This document shows, in pieces, positions 1 to 7,247 of a stretch of 24,274 bases of DNA. The translations under genes were made by a program, and so were the position numbers. The notes beneath the pieces were generated by a model. The model was not told where the DNA came from and ran no database searches. It saw nothing but the letters and a program-made list of their open reading frames with translations. Each line of letters begins with the position of its first letter. Position 1 is the stretch's first letter. The stretch spans positions 1 through 24,274 of the forward strand of contig CANKWG010000007.1 of the NCBI GenBank assembly GCA_947487325.1. Reading direction: 5' to 3'. Origin of the DNA: Oxalobacteraceae bacterium. Its GTDB lineage: Bacteria > Pseudomonadota > Gammaproteobacteria > Burkholderiales > Burkholderiaceae_D.

Positions 1-259
1 CCGTGTCATCCGCGAGCGTGACCACCAGCTGCCGGCGCGGTCGGTATTGCACATCGCAGGCGGTGACCACACCCTCGATTTGTACCGTGCGTCCGTATAT
101 GCGGGCGGCATCGACCACGGAATGAACTTGTGTCTCGTCCTCATAGCGCATGGGCAGGTGCAGCGCCAGCGACATATCCGTGGACAGCCCAAGCCGCGCC
201 AAGCGGTCGGCGGTACGCAGGCTTTTCGGTGGGCTGCTTTTTTTTCGGGTGGCTGACAT
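1..259 (-). CDS. recG: ATP-dependent DNA helicase RecG, N-terminal part (runs off the left edge)
   Basis: RecG is a branch-migrating helicase that remodels Holliday junctions and stalled forks. Only the first 86 codons are present; the gene continues leftward out of the window. The visible peptide starts MSATRKKSS and contains LGLSTDMSLALHLPMRYEDET (residues about 28-48), then VQIEGVVT and RPRRQLVVTLADD. These match the start of the RecG wedge (OB-fold) domain, where the LALHLP.RYED motif is highly characteristic. The ATG at 257-259 (read on the minus strand) is the first in frame and places the motif at the usual distance from the N-terminus. The gene is divergent from queA across about 150 bases. 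The helicase motor motifs lie outside the window, so function is assigned from the wedge domain only. Confidence 0.88.
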   Translation of the reverse strand, partial: MSATRKKSSPPKSLRTADRLARLGLSTDMSLALHLPMRYEDETQVHSVVDAARIYGRTVQIEGVVTACDVQYRPRRQLVVTLADDT

Positions 260-407
260 GGGAGCTGGAGTGTTCGCGCGCAGCGTAGAATACCGGCTTT
301 TGCCAGCAAGCTCACGCGTCAGGCAAAGCGGCTCACTATTTATCACCCTACAATTCGGCCTAAAGCGCATCTCACAGACCGCACTACAGTCCGATCTTCA
401 CACCGTC
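260..407. promoter_or_regulatory. recG/queA divergent intergenic region with weak promoter-like sites
   Basis: Both recG (minus) and queA (plus) must be transcribed from this 148-base gap. On the plus strand there are two -10-like hexamers, TAGAAT at 286-291 and TACAAT at 349-354. Neither has a recognisable -35 at 16-18 bases upstream. No clear operator palindrome was seen. The location is sound, but the exact promoter elements are a guess. Confidence 0.25.
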
Positions 408-1433
408 ATGTATTCACTCGCCGATTTCGATTTTCACCTGCCGCCCGAATTGATTGCGCAGACACCGCTGGCTACGCGCAGCAGTTCGCGTCTGCTGCAA
501 GTGAAGGGCGATCAAGTGGTTGACGGTTCATTTTCCGACATCACGAGCTTGCTGCAGCCCGGTGATGTACTGGTTTTCAATGACACGCGCGTGCTGAATG
601 CGCGTTTTCGTGGCGTGAAGGCCAGTGGCGGTCAGGTCGAAGTGCTGGTTGAACGCGTGATGGATGCAACGACAGTGCTGGCGCAAGTGCGTGCTTCCAA
701 ATCACCCAAGCCGGGGATGCGAATGCGTTTGTCCGATGCCTTTGAGGTTGAGGTCGGCGAGCGTGCGCGTGAATTTTTTGTGCTGCATTTTCCAACCGAT
801 GCGCTGACACTGATTGAACAATTTGGCAGCTTACCGCTGCCGCCTTACATCACGCATGCAGCCGATGAGGTCGATGCACAGCGTTATCAGACCGTTTATG
901 CGAAATCGCCGGGCGCGGTGGCAGCACCAACCGCCGGACTGCATTTCGATCAACCTCTGCTCGATGCGCTGCAGGCCAAGGGCGTTCGGCTGGCCTGGCT
1001 GACACTGCATGTCGGTGCTGGCACTTTTCAGCCTGTACGCACCGAGGATCTCACACAGCACAACATGCACAGCGAGTGGTACAACATTTCACCTGACTGT
1101 GTAGAGACGATACGGCAAGCGCAGCAGGCAGGGCGCGACATCATCGCGGTGGGTACAACCAGTTTGCGCGCACTAGAATCTGCTTCGCGGTCGGGTCAAT
1201 TGCTTGCGGGTAGTGATGACACCGAGATTTTCATCACGCCGGGATTTTCTTTTCAAACGGTGACGCGGCTGATCACGAATTTTCATTTACCCAAGTCGAC
1301 GTTGATGATGCTGGTCTCTGCTTTTGCGGGATACGAACATATACGTTCGGCGTATGCACATGCGATAGAACAGCGCTATCGTTTTTTCAGTTATGGCGAC
1401 GCTATGCTGCTGGATAGAGAGAGTGCACGATGA
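408..1433 (+). CDS. queA: S-adenosylmethionine:tRNA ribosyltransferase-isomerase QueA
   Basis: QueA transfers and isomerises the ribosyl moiety of S-adenosylmethionine onto 7-aminomethyl-7-deazaguanine in tRNA (position 34 of GUN-anticodon tRNAs), giving epoxyqueuosine. The protein is 341 aa, the usual family length. Family motifs run in order: VFNDTRVLNARF, YQTVYAKSPGAVAAPTAGLHF, LTLHVGAGTFQPV, HSEWY, AVGTTSLRALES, TNFHLPKSTLMMLV and YRFFSYGDAMLL at the C-terminus. The reading frame is open further upstream. The ATG at 408 is chosen because MYSLADFDFHLPPELIAQ is the normal QueA N-terminus and the upstream extension has no family similarity. No strong Shine-Dalgarno is visible. The stop overlaps the tgt start (ATGA at 1430-1433), so the two are translationally coupled and act in consecutive steps of one pathway. 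Confidence 0.97.
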   Translation: MYSLADFDFHLPPELIAQTPLATRSSSRLLQVKGDQVVDGSFSDITSLLQPGDVLVFNDTRVLNARFRGVKASGGQVEVLVERVMDATTVLAQVRASKSPKPGMRMRLSDAFEVEVGERAREFFVLHFPTDALTLIEQFGSLPLPPYITHAADEVDAQRYQTVYAKSPGAVAAPTAGLHFDQPLLDALQAKGVRLAWLTLHVGAGTFQPVRTEDLTQHNMHSEWYNISPDCVETIRQAQQAGRDIIAVGTTSLRALESASRSGQLLAGSDDTEIFITPGFSFQTVTRLITNFHLPKSTLMMLVSAFAGYEHIRSAYAHAIEQRYRFFSYGDAMLLDRESAR

Positions 1434-2554
1434 AATTTACCTTACTGACGACCGATGGTCATGCCCGACGCGGCCGGCTCGAGTTGGCACATGGGGTAAT
1501 CGAAACACCGATCTTCATGCCGGTGGGAACCTACGGATCGGTAAAGGCCATGTCGCCTGTCGAGCTGGACGACATTCAAGCACAAATCATTCTCGGTAAT
1601 ACCTTTCATCTGTGGCTGCGCCCTGGCCTGGACGTCATTCGCCGCTTCGGCGGACTGCATCGTTTCATGGGCTGGAATAAGCCTATCCTGACGGACTCGG
1701 GTGGGTTTCAGGTATTTTCGCTGGGCGAGATGCGAAAGATTACTGAGGAGGGCGTGAAGTTTGCGTCGCCTATCAATGGGGATCATTTGTTTCTTTCGCC
1801 TGAAATTTCGATGCAGATTCAGCGCGTACTCAATGCCGATATCGTGATGCAGTTTGACGAGTGTACGCCGTATGAGATCGACGGACGCCCGGCAACGCGC
1901 GAAGAAGCGGCGACGTCCATGCGCATGTCACTGCGCTGGGCAAAACGATCACTAGACGAATTTCAGCGCGAAGAAAATCCGAATGCCTTGTTTGCGATTG
2001 TCCAGGGTGGCATGTTTGAAACACTGCGCGATGAATCGCTCGCGGGTCTGGAAACAATGGATTTTGATGGTGTGGCGATCGGTGGTTTGTCGGTGGGTGA
2101 GCCCAAAGAAGATATGCAGCGCATCCTCGCGCATACGGGGCCTAAGTTACCAGCGCACAAGCCACATTATCTGATGGGCGTAGGCACGCCAGAAGATCTG
2201 GTGGAGGGCGTTGCCAACGGTATTGATATGTTTGATTGCGTGATGCCGACCCGCAATGCGCGCAATGGCTGGCTATTCACTCGCTACGGCGATGTGAAAA
2301 TCAAGAATGCACGGTATAAAGACGATGATCAGCCGCTCGATACCAGCTGTGCTTGCTATACCTGCCAGAATTTCTCGCGTGCCTACCTGCATCATTTACA
2401 TCGATGCGGGGAAATTCTTGGTGCGCGCCTCAATACGATTCATAACCTGCATTACTACCTTGAGTTGATGCAGGACATGCGCAATGCGATTGATGCGCAT
2501 AGCTTTGCCGAGTTTCGCATCCAATTTGCTGCCGATCGTGCACGCGATAGCTGA
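1430..2554 (+). CDS. tgt: Queuine/preQ1 tRNA-guanine transglycosylase Tgt
   Basis: Tgt exchanges guanine-34 of GUN-anticodon tRNAs for 7-aminomethyl-7-deazaguanine (preQ1), the step before QueA. The protein is 374 aa, typical for bacterial Tgt. The TIM-barrel active-site motif TDSGGFQVFSL carries Asp89. The GIDMFDCVMPTRNARNG motif carries Asp269, which aligns with the nucleophile by its 38-residue distance from the zinc site. The zinc site is complete: Cys307, Cys309, Cys312 and His338, with the C-x-C-x2-C-x25-H spacing of the family. LGNTFHLWLRPG and FAIVQGGMFETLR are further signatures. The start overlaps the queA stop by ATGA. In many proteobacteria yajC-secD-secF follow directly; here an ankyrin-repeat gene and its leader come between. 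Confidence 0.98.
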   Translation: MKFTLLTTDGHARRGRLELAHGVIETPIFMPVGTYGSVKAMSPVELDDIQAQIILGNTFHLWLRPGLDVIRRFGGLHRFMGWNKPILTDSGGFQVFSLGEMRKITEEGVKFASPINGDHLFLSPEISMQIQRVLNADIVMQFDECTPYEIDGRPATREEAATSMRMSLRWAKRSLDEFQREENPNALFAIVQGGMFETLRDESLAGLETMDFDGVAIGGLSVGEPKEDMQRILAHTGPKLPAHKPHYLMGVGTPEDLVEGVANGIDMFDCVMPTRNARNGWLFTRYGDVKIKNARYKDDDQPLDTSCACYTCQNFSRAYLHHLHRCGEILGARLNTIHNLHYYLELMQDMRNAIDAHSFAEFRIQFAADRARDS

Positions 2555-2701
2555 ACACACTTATTCGCATTGATGTAAATAATTCTCAAAGAAGCTGCGT
2601 TCTCTGGATTCTGATTCAATCGATCAGTCAAATCCTTTATTCGGTAAGACGCATAGTTTTTTGGAACTTCGCGCGAAAAACTTCCCCTCAGTGCCGACGC
2701 T

Positions 2702-2723
2702 TGACAGTGAATGAACGCTGTCA
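2702..2723. promoter_or_regulatory. Inverted repeat TGACAG-N10-CTGTCA upstream of the ankyrin gene (candidate operator)
   Basis: A perfect 6-base inverted repeat with a 10-base spacer lies 26 bases before the ankyrin start codon. The half-site distance is about two helical turns, as expected for a dimeric regulator. The left arm also contains a -35-like TTGACA (2701-2706), but no -10 hexamer is visible 16-18 bases downstream. An RNA hairpin in the leader is an alternative reading. The regulator, if any, is unknown. Confidence 0.35.
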
Positions 2724-2749
2724 CGTCACTTTAGAGGGAGTGACATTGC

Positions 2750-3853
2750 ATGGACAGTTCACCTGTGACACCGCCGCCTGCATATCGCAGATTTTCTCCC
2801 CCAGCTATTTCGGACGCTCGCGAAATTAAAGCAAATGACGCATCGCAGATCGATTTGCCACAGACCGATTTGCCGCAGACCGATACGCTGTTGCCGCGCA
2901 TGGTATCCAGATTACCGGTGCGGATGACGGCATTTGACCGGGCTGCTGAAGACTTACTCGGAGATTTTTCTTTTGATGATCTGATGATCGCAAACAACAG
3001 TGACAGAATCGAAAACACGCCGGCATCGCTGCAGTATTTACCGCGATTGTCTCTACTGTGTTGTCGAGCGCATGACCCCGAAAACCTTGCAATCGTTCGT
3101 GATGCCCTTTTATCTGGTGAAAACATCCACCAAAAAGATCCGAGCTACAGGCGAACGCCTTTGCACTGGGCTTGTATTTTTTCGAATGTGGCAGCAGTCA
3201 GTTTGCTACTAACGCATGGCGCGGCGGATGATATCAACGAGCCCGATGCATTGGGCGCAACACCCCTTGGTTGTCTTGTAAAACATCGAGAGCTTCCAGG
3301 TCATGGGGCCATGGTGTGGCGCTTGTTCGAGGCAGGTGCGCGTCTTGATCTGGTTGAGGGTGGCGGACAGGCGTTGATGTTTCAAGCCTACCTGACGCCG
3401 GCGCTGGTTGATGTGTTGCTGCAAAAAGGCTTGCCCGTTAACTGTACCAATGCAATGAGGGAAACTCCGCTGCAGGTCGCTTCGGCCCGCGGTAACGAGG
3501 CCTTGGTCGAGCGTCTGCTGGCGCATGGCGCTGATGTCAAGCTGCAATGTTCGTTGGGTTGTACGGCGCTGCACGATGGTGAGCTGGATGTGGATATCGC
3601 CATCCGCCTCCTGAGCGCAGGTGCTGTGGTCGATGCTCGTGATAATCAGGGCCAAACGCCGCTCATGCTTGCTTGTGATTTCAGCAATACGCCATTGATT
3701 CGATTGCTCCTTCAGCACGGGGCGTCGCTGGCAGTCCGAACCCGTGATGGCTGGTCGGCGCTGGATTATGCGCAGAATTCAGGAAGCAAGGCCTATCAAT
3801 GCGTGCTTGAGTTCGCTGAGCTCATCCCTGGCGCGCGGACGGCGAGCACTTGA
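2750..3853 (+). CDS. Ankyrin-repeat protein, function unknown
   Basis: This 367-aa protein has a proline-rich N-terminus (SPVTPPPAYRRFSPP), a short QTDLP tandem repeat (residues 33-47) and a helical linker. Roughly seven ankyrin repeats run from residue 100 to the end. The clearest are RRTPLHWACIFSNVAAVSLLLTHGA (135-158), ETPLQVASARGNEALVERLLAHGADV (238-263), and QTPLMLACDFSNTPLIRLLLQHGASL (302-327). The repeats near 167-230 are degenerate. Ankyrin arrays bind proteins; no catalytic domain, signal peptide or membrane segment is visible, so it is probably cytosolic or exported by a non-Sec route. The ATG at 2750 has a good ribosome binding site, GAGGGAG at 2734-2740. It sits between tgt and yajC, where no function is suggested by the neighbours. 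I do not recognise a specific orthologue; a secreted effector or a partner-binding regulator are both possible. Confidence 0.85.
   Translation: MDSSPVTPPPAYRRFSPPAISDAREIKANDASQIDLPQTDLPQTDTLLPRMVSRLPVRMTAFDRAAEDLLGDFSFDDLMIANNSDRIENTPASLQYLPRLSLLCCRAHDPENLAIVRDALLSGENIHQKDPSYRRTPLHWACIFSNVAAVSLLLTHGAADDINEPDALGATPLGCLVKHRELPGHGAMVWRLFEAGARLDLVEGGGQALMFQAYLTPALVDVLLQKGLPVNCTNAMRETPLQVASARGNEALVERLLAHGADVKLQCSLGCTALHDGELDVDIAIRLLSAGAVVDARDNQGQTPLMLACDFSNTPLIRLLLQHGASLAVRTRDGWSALDYAQNSGSKAYQCVLEFAELIPGARTAST
2846..2890 (+). repeat. Three 15-base in-frame tandem units (QIDLP-QTDLP-QTDTL)
   Basis: Units at 2846-2860, 2861-2875 and 2876-2890 each begin CAGA(T/C)CGAT and encode residues 33-47 of the ankyrin protein. 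The first two differ by two bases; the third has diverged in its second half. Because the unit is a multiple of three, copy-number change would lengthen or shorten the linker without a frameshift. Confidence 0.85.
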
Positions 3854-3896
3854 ACACCTCCAAGTACGCCTGCGCAGGTAAGGATGAGGGCTGAAA

Positions 3897-3905
3897 TGCT
3901 AGAAT
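3897..3905 (+). promoter_or_regulatory. Extended -10 promoter candidate (TGC-TAGAAT) for yajC-secD-secF
   Basis: TGC followed by TAGAAT (hexamer 3900-3905) is an extended -10 element 37 bases before the yajC ATG. It would place the transcript start near 3912 and give a leader of about 30 bases. The -35 region (about 3877-3882) is poor, as is common with extended -10 promoters. A 10-base palindrome CCTGCGCAGG (3869-3878) adjoins the -35 region. It would give the Sec genes a promoter separate from queA-tgt-ankyrin. Confidence 0.45.
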
Positions 3906-3941
3906 GCCGGGTCTTTGAAAAACCCTTTACCGGAGCAGTCC

Positions 3942-4268
3942 ATGTTTATTTCCAACGCCTATGCGCAGGCGGCAGCACCCGGAGGCGCGGCCGGTGGCCT
4001 GATGAGCTTCCTGCCTATCATCCTGATGTTCGTTGTGCTGTACTTTCTGATGATCCGTCCTCAGATGAAGCGGCAAAAGGAACAAAAGGCCATGATCGAT
4101 GGACTGGCCAAGGGTGATGAGATCGTGACAGCCGGCGGTGTGGTCGGCAAGGTCGCCAAAGTCAGCGATGGCTATGTGACGGTGGAAGTGGCCGAAGGCA
4201 CCGAGATCGTCATGCAAAAAGCGGCGGTGACTCTGCTGCTGCCCAAGGGCACGATCAAGGCGTTGTAA
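3942..4268 (+). CDS. yajC: Sec translocon accessory subunit YajC
   Basis: YajC is a small inner-membrane protein that associates with SecD-SecF and the SecYEG channel. The 108-aa product has the typical N-terminus MFISNAYAQAAAP and one membrane helix (about residues 21-39, LMSFLPIILMFVVLYFLMI). The family signature RPQMKRQKEQKAMIDGLAKGDEIVTAGGVVGKV follows, with a small cytoplasmic beta domain. The reading frame can be opened from an upstream TTG at 3915. The ATG at 3942 is preferred because it gives the family N-terminus and has GGAG at 3932-3935, six bases upstream. It is followed after 16 bases by a terminator-shaped hairpin before secD. Confidence 0.96.
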   Translation: MFISNAYAQAAAPGGAAGGLMSFLPIILMFVVLYFLMIRPQMKRQKEQKAMIDGLAKGDEIVTAGGVVGKVAKVSDGYVTVEVAEGTEIVMQKAAVTLLLPKGTIKAL

Positions 4269-4284
4269 TCCCCAGATGCCCCGC

Positions 4285-4316
4285 ATGTCCGGCTCTTGAG
4301 CCGGACATTTTCTTTT
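4285..4316 (+). terminator. Terminator-shaped hairpin between yajC and secD (possible attenuator)
   Basis: The arms ATGTCCGGCTC (4285-4295) and GAGCCGGACAT (4298-4308) pair perfectly over 11 bases around TT. In practice this is a 10-pair stem with a CTTG loop. It is followed by a T-rich run, TTTTCTTTT (4308-4316). This is the shape of an intrinsic terminator. It ends 13 bases before the secD ATG and just before its AGGA ribosome binding site. Partial termination would lower secD-secF relative to yajC; alternatively the stem protects the 3' end of a yajC transcript after processing. Confidence 0.7.
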
Positions 4317-4329
4317 GATGCAGGATGCT

Positions 4330-6189
4330 ATGAACCGTTATCCCCTCTGGAAATATGTACTGATTTTGTTCGTGCTGTGCATGGGCGTGCTGTACACCGT
4401 ACCGAATTTCTTCGGCGAGTCGCCGGCGGTACAGATCAGCAGTGCAAAAGCCACGCTCAAGCTAGGACCTGATACGGTGAGCCGTGCGCGTGCAGCCCTC
4501 GAGAAATCCGGTGTGCAGGTCGAGGCAGTTTTCTACGAAGACCTCGGCAACAATGGCACGGTACGCGCTCGCTTTGCGACCACGGACATGCAGTTCAAGG
4601 CAAAGACGGCGCTCGAGCAGGGACTCAACAGCGATCCCGCCGACCCGAGCTATCTGGTTGCCTTCAATCTGCTGCCTAATACGCCGGGCTGGCTGCAAAG
4701 TTTGCACGCACTGCCGATGTATCTCGGTCTGGATCTGCGGGGTGGCGTACATTTTCTGATGCAGGTGGATTCCCGAGCAGTACTGGCAAAACGCATGCAG
4801 GGGATGCAAACGAGCGTTCGCGCACTGCTCGTTGAAAAACGCGTACGGTTTTCGGGCTTATCGCGTGAAGGCGAGGCCGTCGATATCCGTTTCAGGGATG
4901 AGGCAACGCTGAAGGCCGCGCGTGATGTGCTGAGTTCACAGATGCCCGAGCTGGCGCTGGCCGTGGTACCCGATGCTGAGGGTCAGCGTCTGCGTGCAAC
5001 GCTTAATCCTGAGGCCTTGAAGAAGACACTGGAAGACGCGGTACAACAAAATATCTCTACCCTTTCCAAGCGGGTCAATGAACTGGGTGTGGCCGAACCT
5101 GTGATTCAGCGTCAGGGTGCCGACCGTATCGTGGTGCAGTTGCCGGGTGTGCAGGATGTCTCGCGCGCGAAAGACATCATTGGCCGCACCGCGACGCTGG
5201 AAGTACGCATGGTCGATGAGTCCGTCTCTCGCGGTATGGAAGAAAATGCCGCTGTGCCGCTGGGTTCTGAACTTTTCAAATCGGGTAAGGCAACGCCAGT
5301 TATTCTTTATAAAGATCCGGTCATTACGGGCGACTATATTTCGAATGCAGGCGCAAGCTTCGATCAGAACCAGCAACCTTCGGTCAGTATTGATCTTAAT
5401 GGCGATGGCGGCCGCAAAATGCGCGAAGCTACACGCAGCAAGGTCGGCAAGCTGATGGCCATTGTCTTGTTTGAAAAAGGCAAGGGTGAAGTGCTGACTG
5501 TGGCGACGATTCGCGATGAGCTTGGCTCGCGTTTTCAGATCACCGGTATGGAATCACCGACCGCTGCAACGGATCTGGCGCTGCTGCTTCGCGCGGGCTC
5601 ACTCGCCGCGCCCATGGAAATCATTGAAGAGCGCACGATAGGACCGCAGCTGGGCGCGGAAAACATCAGTAAGGGTTTCAACTCCACGCTGTATGGTTTT
5701 GCCGCTATCACCGTGTTCATGGTGATCTATTACCTCTTGTTCGGTGCCTTCAGCGTTATTGCCCTGGCAGTCAATGTCATGTTGCTGATTGCTCTGCTGT
5801 CACTGATGCAGGCAACACTGACTTTGCCGGGTATTGCAGCGATTGCGCTGACGCTGGGTATGGCGATTGACGCCAACGTACTGATCAATGAGCGTATTCG
5901 CGAAGAGCTACGTAACGGGAATTCGCCGCAGGCGGCGATCGCTGCGGGTTTTGAACGTGCATGGGCGACGATTCTGGACTCGAATGTCACCACGCTGATT
6001 GCTGGTCTGGCGCTGCTGATTTTTGGTTCAGGACCGATTCGCGGCTTTGCTGTTGTTCATTGCCTCGGCATTCTGACGTCGATGTTCTCAGCCGTCGTGG
6101 TTGCCCGAGCGCTCGCAAATCTCTGGTATGGCCGTCGCAAGAAACTCAATAGCGTCTCAATCGGACAAGTCTGGAAACCAACCGCCTGA
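4330..6189 (+). CDS. secD: Protein translocase subunit SecD
   Basis: SecD, with SecF, uses the proton motive force to assist late steps of Sec-dependent export across the inner membrane. The protein is 619 aa, normal for proteobacterial SecD. One N-terminal membrane helix (about 8-26) is followed by the large periplasmic region with WLQSLHALPMYLGLDLRGG (GLDLRGG at 133-139). The C-terminal RND-type membrane half carries EERTIGPQLGAENI, then TLGMAIDANVLINERIREELRNG, which holds the conserved acidic residue of the proton path, and five predicted helices. A TTG and an ATG (4315, 4318) lie upstream in frame. The ATG at 4330 is preferred because MNRYPLWKYVLI is the usual betaproteobacterial start and AGGA (4322-4325) precedes it. 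secF follows after 27 bases. Confidence 0.97.
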   Translation: MNRYPLWKYVLILFVLCMGVLYTVPNFFGESPAVQISSAKATLKLGPDTVSRARAALEKSGVQVEAVFYEDLGNNGTVRARFATTDMQFKAKTALEQGLNSDPADPSYLVAFNLLPNTPGWLQSLHALPMYLGLDLRGGVHFLMQVDSRAVLAKRMQGMQTSVRALLVEKRVRFSGLSREGEAVDIRFRDEATLKAARDVLSSQMPELALAVVPDAEGQRLRATLNPEALKKTLEDAVQQNISTLSKRVNELGVAEPVIQRQGADRIVVQLPGVQDVSRAKDIIGRTATLEVRMVDESVSRGMEENAAVPLGSELFKSGKATPVILYKDPVITGDYISNAGASFDQNQQPSVSIDLNGDGGRKMREATRSKVGKLMAIVLFEKGKGEVLTVATIRDELGSRFQITGMESPTAATDLALLLRAGSLAAPMEIIEERTIGPQLGAENISKGFNSTLYGFAAITVFMVIYYLLFGAFSVIALAVNVMLLIALLSLMQATLTLPGIAAIALTLGMAIDANVLINERIREELRNGNSPQAAIAAGFERAWATILDSNVTTLIAGLALLIFGSGPIRGFAVVHCLGILTSMFSAVVVARALANLWYGRRKKLNSVSIGQVWKPTA

Positions 6190-6195
6190 GGCGGT
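6181..6195 (+). other. Small hairpin with the secD stop codon in its loop
   Basis: ACCGCC-TGA-GGCGGT is a perfect 6-base GC-rich inverted repeat whose three-base loop is the secD stop codon itself. It lies 21 bases before the secF start. It has no T-run, so it is not an intrinsic terminator. It could affect ribosome release or SecD-SecF coupling, or be chance. Confidence 0.5.
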
Positions 6196-6216
6196 CAGGT
6201 TCACTGAAAGGAAGTC

Positions 6217-7161
6217 ATGGAGTTTTTTAGAATCAAAAAAGACATACCGTTCATGCGGCATGCGCTGGTGTTCAACGTTATCTCGGCGTTGACCTTTGTT
6301 GCGGCTGTGTTTTTCCTGTTTGCCAAAGGTTTGCATCTGTCGATCGAATTCACCGGCGGTACGGTGATGGAAGTTGCGTACACCAAGCCTGCTGACCTGG
6401 AACGAATTCGCCAGAATATTTCTGAGCTTGGTTTTGCTGATAGTCAGGTGCAGAGTTTTGGTACGGCACAAGACGTGCTGATTCGCTTGCCGGTGCAGAA
6501 GGGTAAAACATCAGCGCAGGCGAGTACGCAGGTGCTCGAGGTATTGAAAGCACAAGATCCAACGGTCAGTTTGCGGCGCGTGGAATTCGTGGGCCCACAA
6601 GTCGGCGAGGAACTCGCGCATGATGGCCTGACCGCGCTGGCCTTTGTGGTGGTCGGAATCATGATCTATCTGGCATTCCGATTCGAATGGAAGTTTGCGG
6701 TTGCTGCCATCATTGCGAACTTGCACGACGTAATCATCATTCTGGGATTTTTCGCTTTCTTCCAGTGGGAATTCTCGCTCACCGTACTGGCTGCTGTGCT
6801 GGCGGTGCTGGGTTATTCAGTCAATGAGTCAGTGGTGGTGTTTGACCGGGTGCGCGAAACCTTCCGTGATCGTCGTTTCGGCAAGCTGGAAACTGCCGAC
6901 GTAATGAACCATGCGATTACCAGCACGATTTCAAGAACCGTGATCACCCACGGATCCACGCAGCTGATGGTGTTGTCGATGCTGATTTTTGGTGGCCCCA
7001 CCCTGCATTATTTTGCGGTGGCGCTGACGATTGGTATCTTGTTCGGTATTTATTCGTCGGTGTTCGTCGCTGCGGCTGTGGCGATGTGGCTGGGCGTGAA
7101 GCGTGAGGATTTGCTCAAGCCAGTGAAACCGAAAGACGATACGGATGGGGCGGTGGTTTGA
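6217..7161 (+). CDS. secF: Protein translocase subunit SecF
   Basis: SecF pairs with SecD in the inner-membrane SecDF complex. The 314-aa protein has an N-terminal membrane helix (about 17-36), the periplasmic LSIEFTGGTVMEV motif, and RRVEFVGPQVGEEL before the second membrane block. LGYSVNESVVVFDRVRETFRDRR is the SecF counterpart of the conserved SecD helix-4 motif. FGGPTLHYFAVALTIGILFGIYSSVFVAA closes the membrane region, and the tail is charged (VKREDLLKPVKPKDDTD). AAAGGAAG at 6207-6214 provides a clear ribosome binding site. It is the last gene of the Sec cluster; a strong bidirectional terminator begins 20 bases after the stop. Confidence 0.97.
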   Translation: MEFFRIKKDIPFMRHALVFNVISALTFVAAVFFLFAKGLHLSIEFTGGTVMEVAYTKPADLERIRQNISELGFADSQVQSFGTAQDVLIRLPVQKGKTSAQASTQVLEVLKAQDPTVSLRRVEFVGPQVGEELAHDGLTALAFVVVGIMIYLAFRFEWKFAVAAIIANLHDVIIILGFFAFFQWEFSLTVLAAVLAVLGYSVNESVVVFDRVRETFRDRRFGKLETADVMNHAITSTISRTVITHGSTQLMVLSMLIFGGPTLHYFAVALTIGILFGIYSSVFVAAAVAMWLGVKREDLLKPVKPKDDTDGAVV

Positions 7162-7181
7162 TTTTGCTGTTTGCGTAAACG

Positions 7182-7210
7182 AAAAAGCCGGCGGATTCGC
7201 CGGCTTTTTT
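7182..7210. terminator. Bidirectional intrinsic terminator between secF and purB
   Basis: AAAAAGCCGGCG (7182-7193) and CGCCGGCTTTTT (7198-7209) form a 12-base inverted repeat around GATT. The A-run on one side and T-run on the other make it work on both strands. It stops the Sec operon from the left and purB from the right. Confidence 0.93.
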
Positions 7211-7247
7211 ATTGTTTGGTCGGAGGACCCGGGGGCCAGCACAACCC

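Noticed and set aside
150..407. An upstream in-frame extension of queA
   Set aside because: It overlaps the recG start region, shows no similarity to QueA, and would make the protein about 86 residues too long.
3209..3718. A 169-codon minus-strand open frame inside the ankyrin gene
   Set aside because: The plus strand encodes clear ankyrin repeats; the antisense peptide is compositionally odd and lacks motifs.
3869..3878. The palindrome CCTGCGCAGG before yajC
   Set aside because: A 10-base palindrome is expected by chance in GC-rich DNA of this length; it is noted only within the yajC promoter entry.
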